From Pedobacter psychrodurus (GTDB lineage Bacteria > Bacteroidota > Bacteroidia > Sphingobacteriales > Sphingobacteriaceae), in assembly GCF_004331735.1 (NCBI RefSeq), contig NZ_SJSO01000015.1, positions 81,762 to 145,761 of the forward strand: 64,000 nt of DNA. Direction: 5' to 3'. A model generated the notes under the pieces. The model made no database searches and was not told the DNA's origin. It saw only the letters and a program-made list of their open reading frames with translations. This document shows positions 25,150 to 33,266 of this stretch, piece after piece. Position 1 is the stretch's first letter; every line of letters begins with the position of its first letter. Position numbers and translations under genes: made by a program.

Positions 25150-26079
25150 TTAATTTTCGCTAATTGAAACTTTTTCAATAATCAGCTGTTGTAGTAAGTT
25201 TGTATCCGCTGAAGCATCTAGCCAAATGATCTCCACATTGTCCTTTTCCATTTTTCTAAAAAAAGTATTTTGTCGTTTGGCATATTGGCAAATGGCAATG
25301 CCAAGTCTTAGCTTTAATTCTTCAAAAGTTAATAATCCATCCAGGTAGTTTACGATGAATTTATATTCTAGTCCGTAGAAAACCAATATTTCTTTACTAA
25401 TGCCTTCTTTAAGCAATTGAGCTACCTCCTCGATTAAGCCTGCTTTGAATCTTTGATCCAATCTTGCCAGGATTTTTGCACGTGTTATTTCCACTTCATT
25501 CTTTAATCCAAAAATAATGGGTTTAATTTCAGGCCGCGCTATAGCTTCCAGCGTATTATGTTTCAAATATTCTGCTATCTCTAATGCACGGATTAATCTC
25601 TTTTTTGAGGATAGATCAACATGATCAATATTTTGGTTTTTATCACTTTGCAATTTTGAAATCAATTCTTCTTTCGATAATAAATTGAATTGATCTCTTA
25701 GTTGTTGATTTACAGGAATCGCAGTAAAAGTTTGATTTTGCAAAAGGCTGTGAATGTACATTCCTGTTCCGCCACAAAGGATGGGTATTTTGTTTTTTTC
25801 TATTATAGATTCAAAGGCCTTGTAGAAATCGTTTTTAAAGGCATCTACGTGATAACGTGCGCCCGGCGCTAAAATATCGATTAAATGATAAGGGATTGTT
25901 TTGCCGTTAATCTGATATTCTTGCAAATCTTTTCCTGTACCAATATCCATCCGTTTAAATATCTGACGGCTATCGGCACTAATAATTTCTCCATTTAGCG
26001 CATCAGCAACCTTTACGGCAAGTTTCGTTTTACCCGATGCCGTTGCACCTAAAATGATGATGAGATTGTGCCTATTCAT
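25150..26079 (-). CDS. miaA: tRNA dimethylallyltransferase MiaA
   Basis: MiaA transfers a dimethylallyl group to A37 of tRNAs that read UNN codons. The 309-residue protein has the P-loop ILGATASGKTKLAVKVA, the ISADSRQIFKRMDIGTGK motif, YHLIDILAPG, and CGGTGMYIHSLLQ, all diagnostic. Its ATG overlaps the stop codon of the upstream gene in a TAATG arrangement, so translation is probably coupled. The C-terminal KRQNTFFRKM matches the family. Confidence 0.95.
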   Translation of the reverse strand: MNRHNLIIILGATASGKTKLAVKVADALNGEIISADSRQIFKRMDIGTGKDLQEYQINGKTIPYHLIDILAPGARYHVDAFKNDFYKAFESIIEKNKIPILCGGTGMYIHSLLQNQTFTAIPVNQQLRDQFNLLSKEELISKLQSDKNQNIDHVDLSSKKRLIRALEIAEYLKHNTLEAIARPEIKPIIFGLKNEVEITRAKILARLDQRFKAGLIEEVAQLLKEGISKEILVFYGLEYKFIVNYLDGLLTFEELKLRLGIAICQYAKRQNTFFRKMEKDNVEIIWLDASADTNLLQQLIIEKVSISEN

Positions 26080-26861
26080 TAAAATTTGAGAATAAACTTT
26101 AAACTTCCTGTGTTAAACACTTCCTTTGACAAAACCTGATGGTCTTTTTTAAGCTGACGATTTAGGTTTTCATCCAGAACATATATTTGAGGTTCCAAAA
26201 TTGCTGTTTGCTTAAAACCTAATTTGATATAAGCCTCTCCTGCAGACCAATCGCGATCTGCGTAGGTCATCAGGTCATTAGGTTTATACGTTTCAGCGAA
26301 AAAAGCAATCAGCTTACTTAGCCCTCCGGTAATAGAATAACCAGCTTTAACGGCAAACCTGATCAATTCTGCCGATTTATAATTTTCGGTATGATTCATT
26401 TTGCGAAGTGCCGAAAAAGTAGCAACGGCCACGAGTTCATCTTTTTCAACTAAACCAATTTTATAGCGGCTACTTACTGATCCCTGCAAGTGATTTTCAA
26501 TTAAAAAAGAATCAGAAACTGGTTTAGTAATTTTGAATACTTTGGTTTTTCTACCGTGAATACGGATATTTTTGCCAAGCAGAGATTTTATTCTCGCTAA
26601 AACCTGATCTGGTTTTGATTGCCATAGGTCTTCCCAAAGGTGAATGAGTTTAATACCTTCTTGGTAATATCTTTCTTGCAACCCAATGAAATCTTGTGGG
26701 GTAAATTTATGGTTTAAACTTACCAGATGAATTAATAATTGATGATGAATTCGTAATAACCGAAATTTATCTTCTATAAAAAAAAGGCACTCAATTTTAT
26801 TATTAGCAAGTGCCAAACTTAATTGATGATGCCAGTTAAAATCAGAGGTTAAATTATTCAA
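26079..26861 (-). CDS. Hypothetical protein, possible GNAT/Mom-like acyltransferase domain
   Basis: A 260-residue protein I cannot assign firmly. Residues 120-230 contain VSSRYKIGLVEKDELVAVAT, ELIRFAVKAGYSITGGLSKL, and YADRDWSAGEAYIKLGFK, a pattern seen in the C-terminal domain of phage Mom-type and homing-endonuclease-associated proteins with a GNAT-like fold. The N-terminal 110 residues are helical and carry KIECLFFIEDKFRLLRIHHQ. It overlaps miaA by one base (TAATG). The tie to tRNA modification is suggested only by this coupling. There is no signal peptide. Confidence 0.55.
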   Translation of the reverse strand: MNNLTSDFNWHHQLSLALANNKIECLFFIEDKFRLLRIHHQLLIHLVSLNHKFTPQDFIGLQERYYQEGIKLIHLWEDLWQSKPDQVLARIKSLLGKNIRIHGRKTKVFKITKPVSDSFLIENHLQGSVSSRYKIGLVEKDELVAVATFSALRKMNHTENYKSAELIRFAVKAGYSITGGLSKLIAFFAETYKPNDLMTYADRDWSAGEAYIKLGFKQTAILEPQIYVLDENLNRQLKKDHQVLSKEVFNTGSLKFILKF

Positions 26862-26915
26862 TCAGTAGAAGATTATGCAGAAAAATTATCTGCTGCAAAT
26901 TTAACCATCAGATTG

Positions 26916-27278
26916 TTAAATCCATTCTTTTTCTTTAAAGTTAGTATGGATAATTTCTACGAGGGTTTCTACTTCCTTTAATTTAGGATCATCCAATTCA
27001 GTAATTTTTAAACCTGCGGTATTTTCTCCGAAGTGGCTTAAGTTCTGATTCGTTGTAGAAAATTCGGTTGTATTTATTTTAACTTCTACTTCGCTCCCAT
27101 TAATGTAAACACCAGTAAAAAAGCGTTCAGTTATTTTTTCTCCGCTTAGCTCAATATTTTTTTCACTATACAAATCGTATCCTGTTTCGGAGTTTTCATG
27201 TACGGTGTAACCACGTGTAGCATACGGTTGTATTCCGGCCCTAATGGTTTGAAAAATTTCTACAAGATCAGTTTTCAT
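26916..27278 (-). CDS. Hypothetical protein
   Basis: This 120-residue acidic protein is not recognised. It begins MKTDLVEIFQTIRAGIQPYA, then a beta-rich middle (GYDLYSEKNIELSGEKITER, FFTGVYINGSEVEVKINTTE) and a helical C terminus (LKEVETLVEIIHTNFKEKEW). No signal peptide, membrane segment or metal motif is seen. It is transcribed toward the gene overlapping miaA, 55 bp away, and may share its transcript. Codon use looks like its neighbours, so it is likely a real gene. Confidence 0.6.
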   Translation of the reverse strand: MKTDLVEIFQTIRAGIQPYATRGYTVHENSETGYDLYSEKNIELSGEKITERFFTGVYINGSEVEVKINTTEFSTTNQNLSHFGENTAGLKITELDDPKLKEVETLVEIIHTNFKEKEWI

Positions 27279-27330
27279 AATTGTATTTGATTTTAGAATT
27301 AAACACCATAGTACAATTATTGTTTAGTTT

Positions 27331-28446
27331 TTATTCTTCCAGCCACCAGTTTTCGGTAGGCAGATATTCAGTTATAATTATTGTTTCCCCTAATTTCGGC
27401 GTAACCAAAGGAAGCTGTTTTGCTGCAGCAGCTAGAACGACTCTTTTAATGGGCTCGTTCCATGGATGCATGGCTAAGCTAAATTTACCCCAATGTACTG
27501 GCATTAAAACTTTTGCTTTTAAATCGATTGCAGCCTGCACTGTTTCTTCCGGAAACATGTGGATATATGGCCAATAGGCATTATATTGCCCACATTCGAG
27601 CAGGGCTAAATCGAAAGGGCCAAACTCCTCACCTATTTTGGCGAAGTGTGTATCGTAGCCAGAATCGCCTCCCAAAAAGAGTTTATATTTGGCAGTGCTC
27701 AGTACGAATGCCGACCAAAGGGTTTGATTTCTTTTAAATTTCCTTCCGGTAAAATGCCTCGCCGGAACAGCAGTTAAAACTAAGCTATTAAACAACGTTA
27801 GCGATTCATTCCAGCGCAACTCATTTATCTTATCGGCTTTAATTCCCCATTTTTCTAAATGTTCCCCCACGCCAAGCGAAGTAACAATCGTTTTAACTTG
27901 TAGTGCAATCTTTAAGATACTATTATAATCCAGGTGATCATAATGATCGTGTGTAATGATCAGGATATCGATATTTTTAAACTCTTCTGCTTTTACTACA
28001 TCCGTACCCAAAAAGGCCTTACTCCCGATAAATGAAAATGGAGAAGGAGTTTTGCTGAAAATAGGATCAACCAGAATTCTTAAACCTTCTACTTTGATCA
28101 GGTAAGATGAATGGCCAAACCAGATAATTTCAGGAGCATCGCTTTTAGGCTTTCCGTTTAAGTTAGGTGCAATAAAAGGAAGTGCTTTATCTGGAGCCTT
28201 ATTAGGATGTTTTTCGAAAAGAAATGCGTTTAAAACCTTAAGAAAGCTAACACCTTCTGGTTGCATGGGTGTTATCGATTGGTTTTGTAATGCACCATCC
28301 TTGTAATTGGGCAATTGATGGATTTTCTCCAGCCTTAAATCTTTTGGTAAACGGCCAAAAACCGGAATATTGGTAATAATAAAAAACATTACAACCAAAA
28401 AGAGTACAATATATACAGCTATCATTTCAATTAAAAATAAAACCAA
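27331..28446 (-). CDS. Metallo-beta-lactamase-fold hydrolase, NAPE-PLD/UlaG-like
   Basis: The 371-residue protein starts with one membrane segment (about residues 3-26) and then shows the metal-binding motif THDHYDHLDYNS (HxHxDH), PARHFTGRKFKRNQTLWSAF, LGGDSGYDTHF (metal Asp) and MPVHWGKFSLAMHPW (final His). The overall pattern is that of N-acyl-phosphatidylethanolamine phospholipase D-like hydrolases (SGYDTHF and HWGKF). The substrate is unknown; a phospholipid is a reasonable guess because the N terminus is membrane anchored. An alternative ATG lies at 28425. Confidence 0.82.
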   Translation of the reverse strand: MVLFLIEMIAVYIVLFLVVMFFIITNIPVFGRLPKDLRLEKIHQLPNYKDGALQNQSITPMQPEGVSFLKVLNAFLFEKHPNKAPDKALPFIAPNLNGKPKSDAPEIIWFGHSSYLIKVEGLRILVDPIFSKTPSPFSFIGSKAFLGTDVVKAEEFKNIDILIITHDHYDHLDYNSILKIALQVKTIVTSLGVGEHLEKWGIKADKINELRWNESLTLFNSLVLTAVPARHFTGRKFKRNQTLWSAFVLSTAKYKLFLGGDSGYDTHFAKIGEEFGPFDLALLECGQYNAYWPYIHMFPEETVQAAIDLKAKVLMPVHWGKFSLAMHPWNEPIKRVVLAAAAKQLPLVTPKLGETIIITEYLPTENWWLEE

Positions 28447-28524
28447 AGTATGAATATGCTTTTATAAAAATAGCTTCAGCTATATATATGACGTATGGAT
28501 TACTTCCCTCCACCTCATTATTTA

Positions 28525-28553
28525 ACAAAAAATGCCTCAAATTTTGAGGCATT
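28525..28553 (-). terminator. Minus-strand hairpin with U tract, no obvious gene feeding it
   Basis: AATGCCTCAAA and TTTGAGGCATT form an 11-bp stem followed on the minus strand by TTTTTTGTT. No annotated minus-strand gene ends here. It could attenuate transcripts running into the metallo-hydrolase gene (start 28446). Confidence 0.5.
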
Positions 28554-28614
28554 ACAACAATAGCTAGGAATAACTTGTTTAACGAATTACGTTATTAAAA
28601 ATGCGTAAATTTTA

Positions 28615-28720
28615 TACCTTTGAAATGGGTTAAACATATAGCTTAGATAACTTATTGTTTCCTGTTAGCAGGAAAATAACCCGTTTAACGAGGAGTGGTA
28701 CGAACACTTCTCGTTTTTTC
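28615..28720 (+). ncRNA. Candidate structured small RNA with own promoter and terminator
   Basis: A perfect -7 box (TACCTTTG, 28615-28622) sits just before a compact fold. GGGTTA (28627-28632) pairs with TAACCC (28677-28682) and the helix can extend by wobble and A-U pairs to 10 bp. Inside is TTTCCTG (28659-28665) pairing with CAGGAAA. A terminator stem AACGAGGAGTG with CACTTCTCGTT (28687-28715) and a T-rich tail end the RNA. Expected length about 90 nt. No open reading frame of note. It resembles a regulatory sRNA, but I do not recognise the family. Confidence 0.5.
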
Positions 28721-28722
28721 TT
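28687..28722 (+). terminator. Terminator of the sRNA candidate
   Basis: Eleven-bp stem with one G-U pair and a 7-base loop followed by TTTTTTCTTTT. Confidence 0.75.
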
Positions 28723-28729
28723 TTAAACA

Positions 28730-28752
28730 CCCCTCAATTGAGGGGCATTTTT
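28730..28752 (+). terminator. Second palindromic hairpin with U tract
   Basis: CCCCTCAATTGAGGGG is a perfect 16-bp palindrome followed by CATTTTTTTG, a second stop for the sRNA candidate or another small repeat. Confidence 0.55.
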
Positions 28753-28942
28753 TGTTAATCATTGGGGTGTTTCTTTATCATTACAACTCATTTTTAATGT
28801 CGAAATTCGTTTTAAACGATCCAAAATTGTTTTCTACTTATAAATTTCCTATTATTAATTTTTAGAATAATGTATGGTTTTACTTCCCCGAATGTATCGA
28901 TATTTACAGGTGGAAGAAAAGAAATGAAAGAAAAAAACAACG

Positions 28943-28962
28943 CAAACGTTTGATTAATTTTG
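28943..28962 (+). promoter_or_regulatory. LacI-type operator CAAACGTTTG overlapping the promoter of the regulator gene
   Basis: The perfect palindrome CAAACGTTTG (28943-28952) has the central CG typical of LacI-family operators. It ends 2 bp before an exact -7 box TAATTTTG (28955-28962). A repressor bound here would block RNA polymerase, so autoregulation is likely. The same palindrome lies at 30025 and at 62171. Confidence 0.7.
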
Positions 28963-29006
28963 TAATATTACATATTGAAGAAATTTAATGTAGTTTAGCA
29001 CTTAGA

Positions 29007-30023
29007 ATGCAATCGAAACCAACCACAATCAAAGAAATAGCCAGAATTTTAAACATTTCTCCCTCTAGTGTTTCCAGGGGATTGCACGATCATCCCAGTA
29101 TTGGAGCCGTAACGAGAGAGAAAATTAAACAGTTGGCAAAGTCTCTAAACTATGAGCCTAACAATGCTGCAATCCTTTTTCAGAAGGGAAAGACTTATAC
29201 TATTGGTGTAATTTTACCTGAACTTTCTGAGCACTTTTTCTCCATTGCCATTTCTGCAATTGAAGATGAGGCGATTAAGAAAAATTACACGGTTATTTTT
29301 GCCCAGTCGCATGATAACTACGAGCAGGAAGTAAAACTCGTTGAAAAAATGAAGAATCAGCGTGTTGATGGCTTGTTGGTATCCATCAGTAAAGACACTT
29401 CGAAATTTGATCATTTTGAGAAGCTGAATTCTTTCAATATCCCTGTTGTATTTTTTGATCGGATACCACCTTTTAAAAATGTTCATTACGTAGCTTGTAG
29501 TTTAGAAAGTGCTACTATAAAGGCCGTTAACTACCTACTTAAAAAGGGACATAGAAGTATTGGAATGATTAATGGGCCAACTACTTTATATGCGAGTGAA
29601 GAACGTAAAGATGGTTATATGCAAGCCATTACTTTTAACCGTTTAAAGTTCGATCCATCTTTGGTGGTGAACTGTGATTTAACTGAGGAAGGCACTATCG
29701 ACGCTGCCAATCAATTTTTAAACCATAAGCGTAAACCTACGGCAATTGTAGCCTTTAACGATTATGTAGCACTCTTCTTGATCAAGTATTTCAAAAAACT
29801 GAATGTAATTAATGATTTTGATGTGGTGAGTTACGCAAATCTGCCAATTATCAGCTACTTAGATAATTCGCCTGTAGCTTCAGTAGAGCAATATCCATAT
29901 TTACAAGGACAAAAGGCTGCCAATATCTTGTTAGATCTTATTCATAGTCCTAATTCTGAGAATCAAGCCTATTACAATACCATTGTAGAGTCTGATTTAA
30001 TTGTAAACGAGGTAAAAGAATAA
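29007..30023 (+). CDS. LacI-family transcriptional regulator
   Basis: The 338-residue protein has an N-terminal helix-turn-helix and hinge (TIKEIARILNISPSSVSRGL, GLHDHPSIG) and a periplasmic-binding-like effector domain from about residue 62 (YTIGVILPELSEHFFSIAIS, RVDGLLVSIS, FFDRIPP, AIVAFNDYVALF). Such proteins bind a palindromic operator and respond to a sugar or sugar phosphate. The operator CAAACGTTTG overlaps its own promoter, repeats just after its stop, and recurs before the FHS sugar permease at 62106, which hints at its targets. The effector is unknown. Confidence 0.9.
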   Translation: MQSKPTTIKEIARILNISPSSVSRGLHDHPSIGAVTREKIKQLAKSLNYEPNNAAILFQKGKTYTIGVILPELSEHFFSIAISAIEDEAIKKNYTVIFAQSHDNYEQEVKLVEKMKNQRVDGLLVSISKDTSKFDHFEKLNSFNIPVVFFDRIPPFKNVHYVACSLESATIKAVNYLLKKGHRSIGMINGPTTLYASEERKDGYMQAITFNRLKFDPSLVVNCDLTEEGTIDAANQFLNHKRKPTAIVAFNDYVALFLIKYFKKLNVINDFDVVSYANLPIISYLDNSPVASVEQYPYLQGQKAANILLDLIHSPNSENQAYYNTIVESDLIVNEVKE

Positions 30024-30024
30024 A

Positions 30025-30034
30025 CAAACGTTTG
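30025..30034 (+). promoter_or_regulatory. Second LacI-type operator CAAACGTTTG
   Basis: Perfect palindrome immediately after the stop of the LacI-type gene, 1082 bp from the first copy, and close to the 3' end of the convergent AraC-type gene. Possibly an auxiliary site for looping. Confidence 0.6.
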
Positions 30035-30044
30035 CGCTGAATTT

Positions 30045-30980
30045 CTAGCTTTTATTTAAACTTCCTGGTAAAATATTATACTGTTTTTTAAAAGCTGTGA
30101 TAAAGTGTTGGGCGTTTTTATAGCCTACAAGAAAAGAAACTTCGTTTACAGTTTTCTTTTCCTTGGATAGAAAATAATGGGCCTTTTCCATCCTGATCTT
30201 ATGGAGATAACCAAATACAGTATGCCCAATTAATTCCTTAAAACCTCTTTTAAGCTTATAATCATTAATACCAACCTTACGCGACAGCTCCATTAACGAA
30301 TTCGGATGTTGTAAATCGTACTCTACCAATTGTTTGGCCAACAGAATTTTTTCTACATCCTCCTTTTTTAAAACGAGTATTTGTTTTTCTAGTTTTTGAT
30401 TAAAATAAGCGATAATTAACTCAAATATCCTGGCTTCCAGAAATAGGCGCTTTATCCTACCCTCGTGCTTAGGGTAAATAATTTGCTGCAGTATCAACCC
30501 GATTTCCGGGCTAATGGATTTTTGAATTGCAGTTTTGATATAATTAATAAGTTCTCCGCCAGTTACCTCTCGGAAATACTGTTCTGTGAGCTGTATATAA
30601 AGGTATCTGCTTTTCGCTGTTACCTTAAATTTAATCGAATTAACGTTGCCTATATTAAAATCCTGCTCGTTTTTAATCAATGATGAAAAATTATCCTGTT
30701 CATGATTATAACAATAATTGATCGCACCGCTCATACAAAATAGAAAGCCGATATGTTGCTGAGAAGATTCTAAGCAAAAATTCTCTTCCTGATGCGGATC
30801 GATCTCAATAATACCAATGTGAATTCCCCTAAACCACTTTTCTTTTACATGGTATTTCACACCGTCCTTTTCCAATGTTACAGCCTCCTCATTTACATCC
30901 TTAATACTATCAAAATTATCAGGATAGGTATTCTTATAAATAATTTTTCCTTTTGGATATGTTGAGAGTTTAATTTTCAT
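30045..30980 (-). CDS. AraC-family regulator, PchR-like
   Basis: The 311-residue protein has a variable N-terminal sensor (residues 1-200, with MKIKLSTYPKGKIIYKNTYP) and a C-terminal AraC DNA-binding domain of two helix-turn-helix units (NSLMELSRKVGINDYKLKRG, then KTVNEVSFLVGYKNAQHFIT, ending FKKQYNILPGSLNKS). This layout and its position divergent from a TonB receptor match PchR-like regulators of siderophore or heme uptake. Direct repeats spaced 21 bp in the intergenic region may be its binding site. The ligand is inferred only. Confidence 0.85.
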   Translation of the reverse strand: MKIKLSTYPKGKIIYKNTYPDNFDSIKDVNEEAVTLEKDGVKYHVKEKWFRGIHIGIIEIDPHQEENFCLESSQQHIGFLFCMSGAINYCYNHEQDNFSSLIKNEQDFNIGNVNSIKFKVTAKSRYLYIQLTEQYFREVTGGELINYIKTAIQKSISPEIGLILQQIIYPKHEGRIKRLFLEARIFELIIAYFNQKLEKQILVLKKEDVEKILLAKQLVEYDLQHPNSLMELSRKVGINDYKLKRGFKELIGHTVFGYLHKIRMEKAHYFLSKEKKTVNEVSFLVGYKNAQHFITAFKKQYNILPGSLNKS

Positions 30981-31074
30981 CTGTATGTATTCTTTTTTAA
31001 AGGTGATGAAGCTATCATGATTTTATTCATTCCATTGAGTGATTTAAAAAATCATGATGGTTTCCTATTCATTT

Positions 31075-31108
31075 AATCCGTTTGGCGGTATTAATTATCC
31101 GTTTAACG
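31075..31108 (+). promoter_or_regulatory. Direct repeats ATCCGTTTrrCG spaced 21 bp before the TonB receptor
   Basis: AATCCGTTTGGCG (31075-31087) and TATCCGTTTAACG (31096-31108) share ATCCGTTT..CG and are one 21-bp helical spacing apart. AraC-type activators bind direct repeats of this spacing. They lie about 60 bp before the receptor gene. Confidence 0.5.
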
Positions 31109-31168
31109 TTATCTGTTTTTTGTGATTATCTACAAATTTGCATAATTATTTATAATTAGTCTAAATAA

Positions 31169-33241
31169 ATGAAGATATATTTATCAGTTGTCTTATCGCT
31201 TTGTGGATTTGTTACTGTGGCTCAAGAAATTAAAGTTGATACTGCAAAGGCAAATGATTTAAAAGATGTAGTTATTACGGGGCAATATGGGCCGCAAACT
31301 TTGCGGAATTCGGTATACAATGTAAAAACAATAAGTGCAGAGCGGATTAAGTTAAGAGCAGCAACCAATGTGCAGCAGATTTTAAATACTGAACTCGGTT
31401 TTCGCTTTAGTAACGATTTAACCTTAGGTACAGCTGATGTTTCTTTGATGGGGATGACTGGCAGAAATATTAAAATCCTACTCGATGGCGTGCCAATGGT
31501 AGACCGATCGGATGCCCGTGAAAGTTTAAATCAGATTGACATTAATACTATAGAAAGGATAGAAATTGTAGAAGGTCCGATGTCTGTGGTGTATGGTACT
31601 GATGCTCTGGCCGGCGTAATTAATATCATAACCAAAAATCCTGGAAAACAATTACTGAGTGTTAACGCACGTGTACAGGAAGAAACAGCGGGAAAAGAAT
31701 ATAACCTACTCAATGGCGCAGGGCAGCACAACCAGAATCTAAGTTTTAGTTGGCAGAAAAAACGCTGGAGTGTGTTATTAGGTGCATCCCATGTCGATTT
31801 TGGTGGTTGGAATATGGCTCCAAAAACAGGATTTTTAGAAGAATTTAGTATCTATAAAAATCAATGGAAGCCTAAAGAACAATGGCTTGGTAACACCAAA
31901 ATAGGTTATAGAAACCAAAATTTTAATATATGGTACCGTGTAGATGGCTTAAATGAAGATATAGATTCGCGTTTTGGAATAAATCCATCAAGTTTTGAAG
32001 GAAAGCTCGCCACCTATATGACAAAACGTTATACCCAACAATTGCAGTCTGAATGGAGGGTAAGTAATAAATTACAAGTCACAGCTATAGGAGGTTATAC
32101 TGATCTAAAACGTTCGACCCATACCGTTATTCATAACTTTACAAATAATACTGAAATTTTAAGTAAAGATAAAGGTGAGCAAGACATAGCAAAATTCAAC
32201 TCGACCATTTTTAGGGCCACTGCAATTTACACGTTAAATAAATCAGTTTCATTTCAGCCTGGCATCGAATACAATAGAGATGCTGCTAGCGGACAAAGAA
32301 TTAATGGATCACCTGTAATTAATGATTACGCAGCTTTTATTTCTGCTGAGATTAAACTTACTGATGGAATAAATGTAAGGCCTGGATTGAGGTTTATCAA
32401 GAATTCTATTTATCATGCGCCTCCGGTTATACCATCATTAAATACCAAATTTACTTTAACAAAAGATTTAGATCTACGTCTGGCTTACGCTAAGGGTTTT
32501 CGTTCGCCTGCTTTGAGGGAGTTGTATTACGATTTTGTAGATGCCAGTCATAATATTTTGGGCAATCCGAATTTAAGAGCTGAAGAATCGAACAGTTTTA
32601 ATGGCTCGTTGGCCTGGGCAGGCATACACGAAAAAGATCTGCAATTCCGTTCTACCCTATCCGGCTTCTATAATCTATTTAAAAACAGGATTAACTTTGC
32701 TCAATCTCCCACAGATAACACCATAACCTCACTATTTAATGTAGAAAAATATAAAACAACTGGTGGTACATTAGACAATACCTTGATTTATAAAAATCTT
32801 CAGGCAACTCTCGGGGTATCTTATATCGGCCGATACAATGATTTAAGAGAGAGCAATCTGGATTTGGAGACTCCTGAATTTGCATGGGCCACAGAAGTAA
32901 ACTCGAATATAACCTATACGTTCCCTAAAATAAACAGTAGCATTAGTTTGTTTTACAAATACACAGGAAGCTTACCAAGCTATAAACTTACAATCGAAAA
33001 TGATCCCAGCTCAATAAAACTGGTAAAGATTGGCGATTTCCATACCGCAGACTTAATGCTGAATAAAAACTTGTTTAAATCTTTAACCATTAATGCGGGT
33101 GTAAAAAACCTCTTTAACGTAACACAACTTAGCAATACTTCAACTGCCACTGGTGGCGCGCATAGTACAGGTGGCGATGTTCCATATAGCTATGGTCGAT
33201 CGTATGTTCTTGGATTAACCTATAACTGGAATAAACTTTAA
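31169..33241 (+). CDS. TonB-dependent receptor, probably for heme
   Basis: The 690-residue protein has a signal peptide (MKIYLSVVLSLCGFVTVAQ). A plug domain (DVVITGQYGPQTLRNSVYNV, then RIKLRAATNVQQILNTELGF, GMTGRNIKILLDGVPMVDR, and IERIEIVEGPMSVVYGTDAL) is followed by the 22-strand barrel to the C terminus (YGRSYVLGLTYNWNKL). There is no CarboxypepD-regulatory N-terminal domain, and it is short compared with SusC-type receptors. The HmuY-like lipoprotein gene is 25 bp downstream, which points to heme as substrate. The PchR-like gene upstream is divergent. Confidence 0.88.
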   Translation: MKIYLSVVLSLCGFVTVAQEIKVDTAKANDLKDVVITGQYGPQTLRNSVYNVKTISAERIKLRAATNVQQILNTELGFRFSNDLTLGTADVSLMGMTGRNIKILLDGVPMVDRSDARESLNQIDINTIERIEIVEGPMSVVYGTDALAGVINIITKNPGKQLLSVNARVQEETAGKEYNLLNGAGQHNQNLSFSWQKKRWSVLLGASHVDFGGWNMAPKTGFLEEFSIYKNQWKPKEQWLGNTKIGYRNQNFNIWYRVDGLNEDIDSRFGINPSSFEGKLATYMTKRYTQQLQSEWRVSNKLQVTAIGGYTDLKRSTHTVIHNFTNNTEILSKDKGEQDIAKFNSTIFRATAIYTLNKSVSFQPGIEYNRDAASGQRINGSPVINDYAAFISAEIKLTDGINVRPGLRFIKNSIYHAPPVIPSLNTKFTLTKDLDLRLAYAKGFRSPALRELYYDFVDASHNILGNPNLRAEESNSFNGSLAWAGIHEKDLQFRSTLSGFYNLFKNRINFAQSPTDNTITSLFNVEKYKTTGGTLDNTLIYKNLQATLGVSYIGRYNDLRESNLDLETPEFAWATEVNSNITYTFPKINSSISLFYKYTGSLPSYKLTIENDPSSIKLVKIGDFHTADLMLNKNLFKSLTINAGVKNLFNVTQLSNTSTATGGAHSTGGDVPYSYGRSYVLGLTYNWNKL

Positions 33242-33266
33242 CAATAAACAACATAATTATAACAAG

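Larger units (their letters stand above)
28447..29006. other. 560-bp intergenic region holding an sRNA candidate and the LacI promoter
   Basis: No protein gene is evident. From left to right: a minus-oriented hairpin (28531-28553), a perfect -7 box (28615-28622), a structured RNA candidate ending in a terminator (to about 28720), a second palindromic hairpin (28730-28752), and the operator and promoter of the LacI-type gene (28943-28962). Confidence 0.6.
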
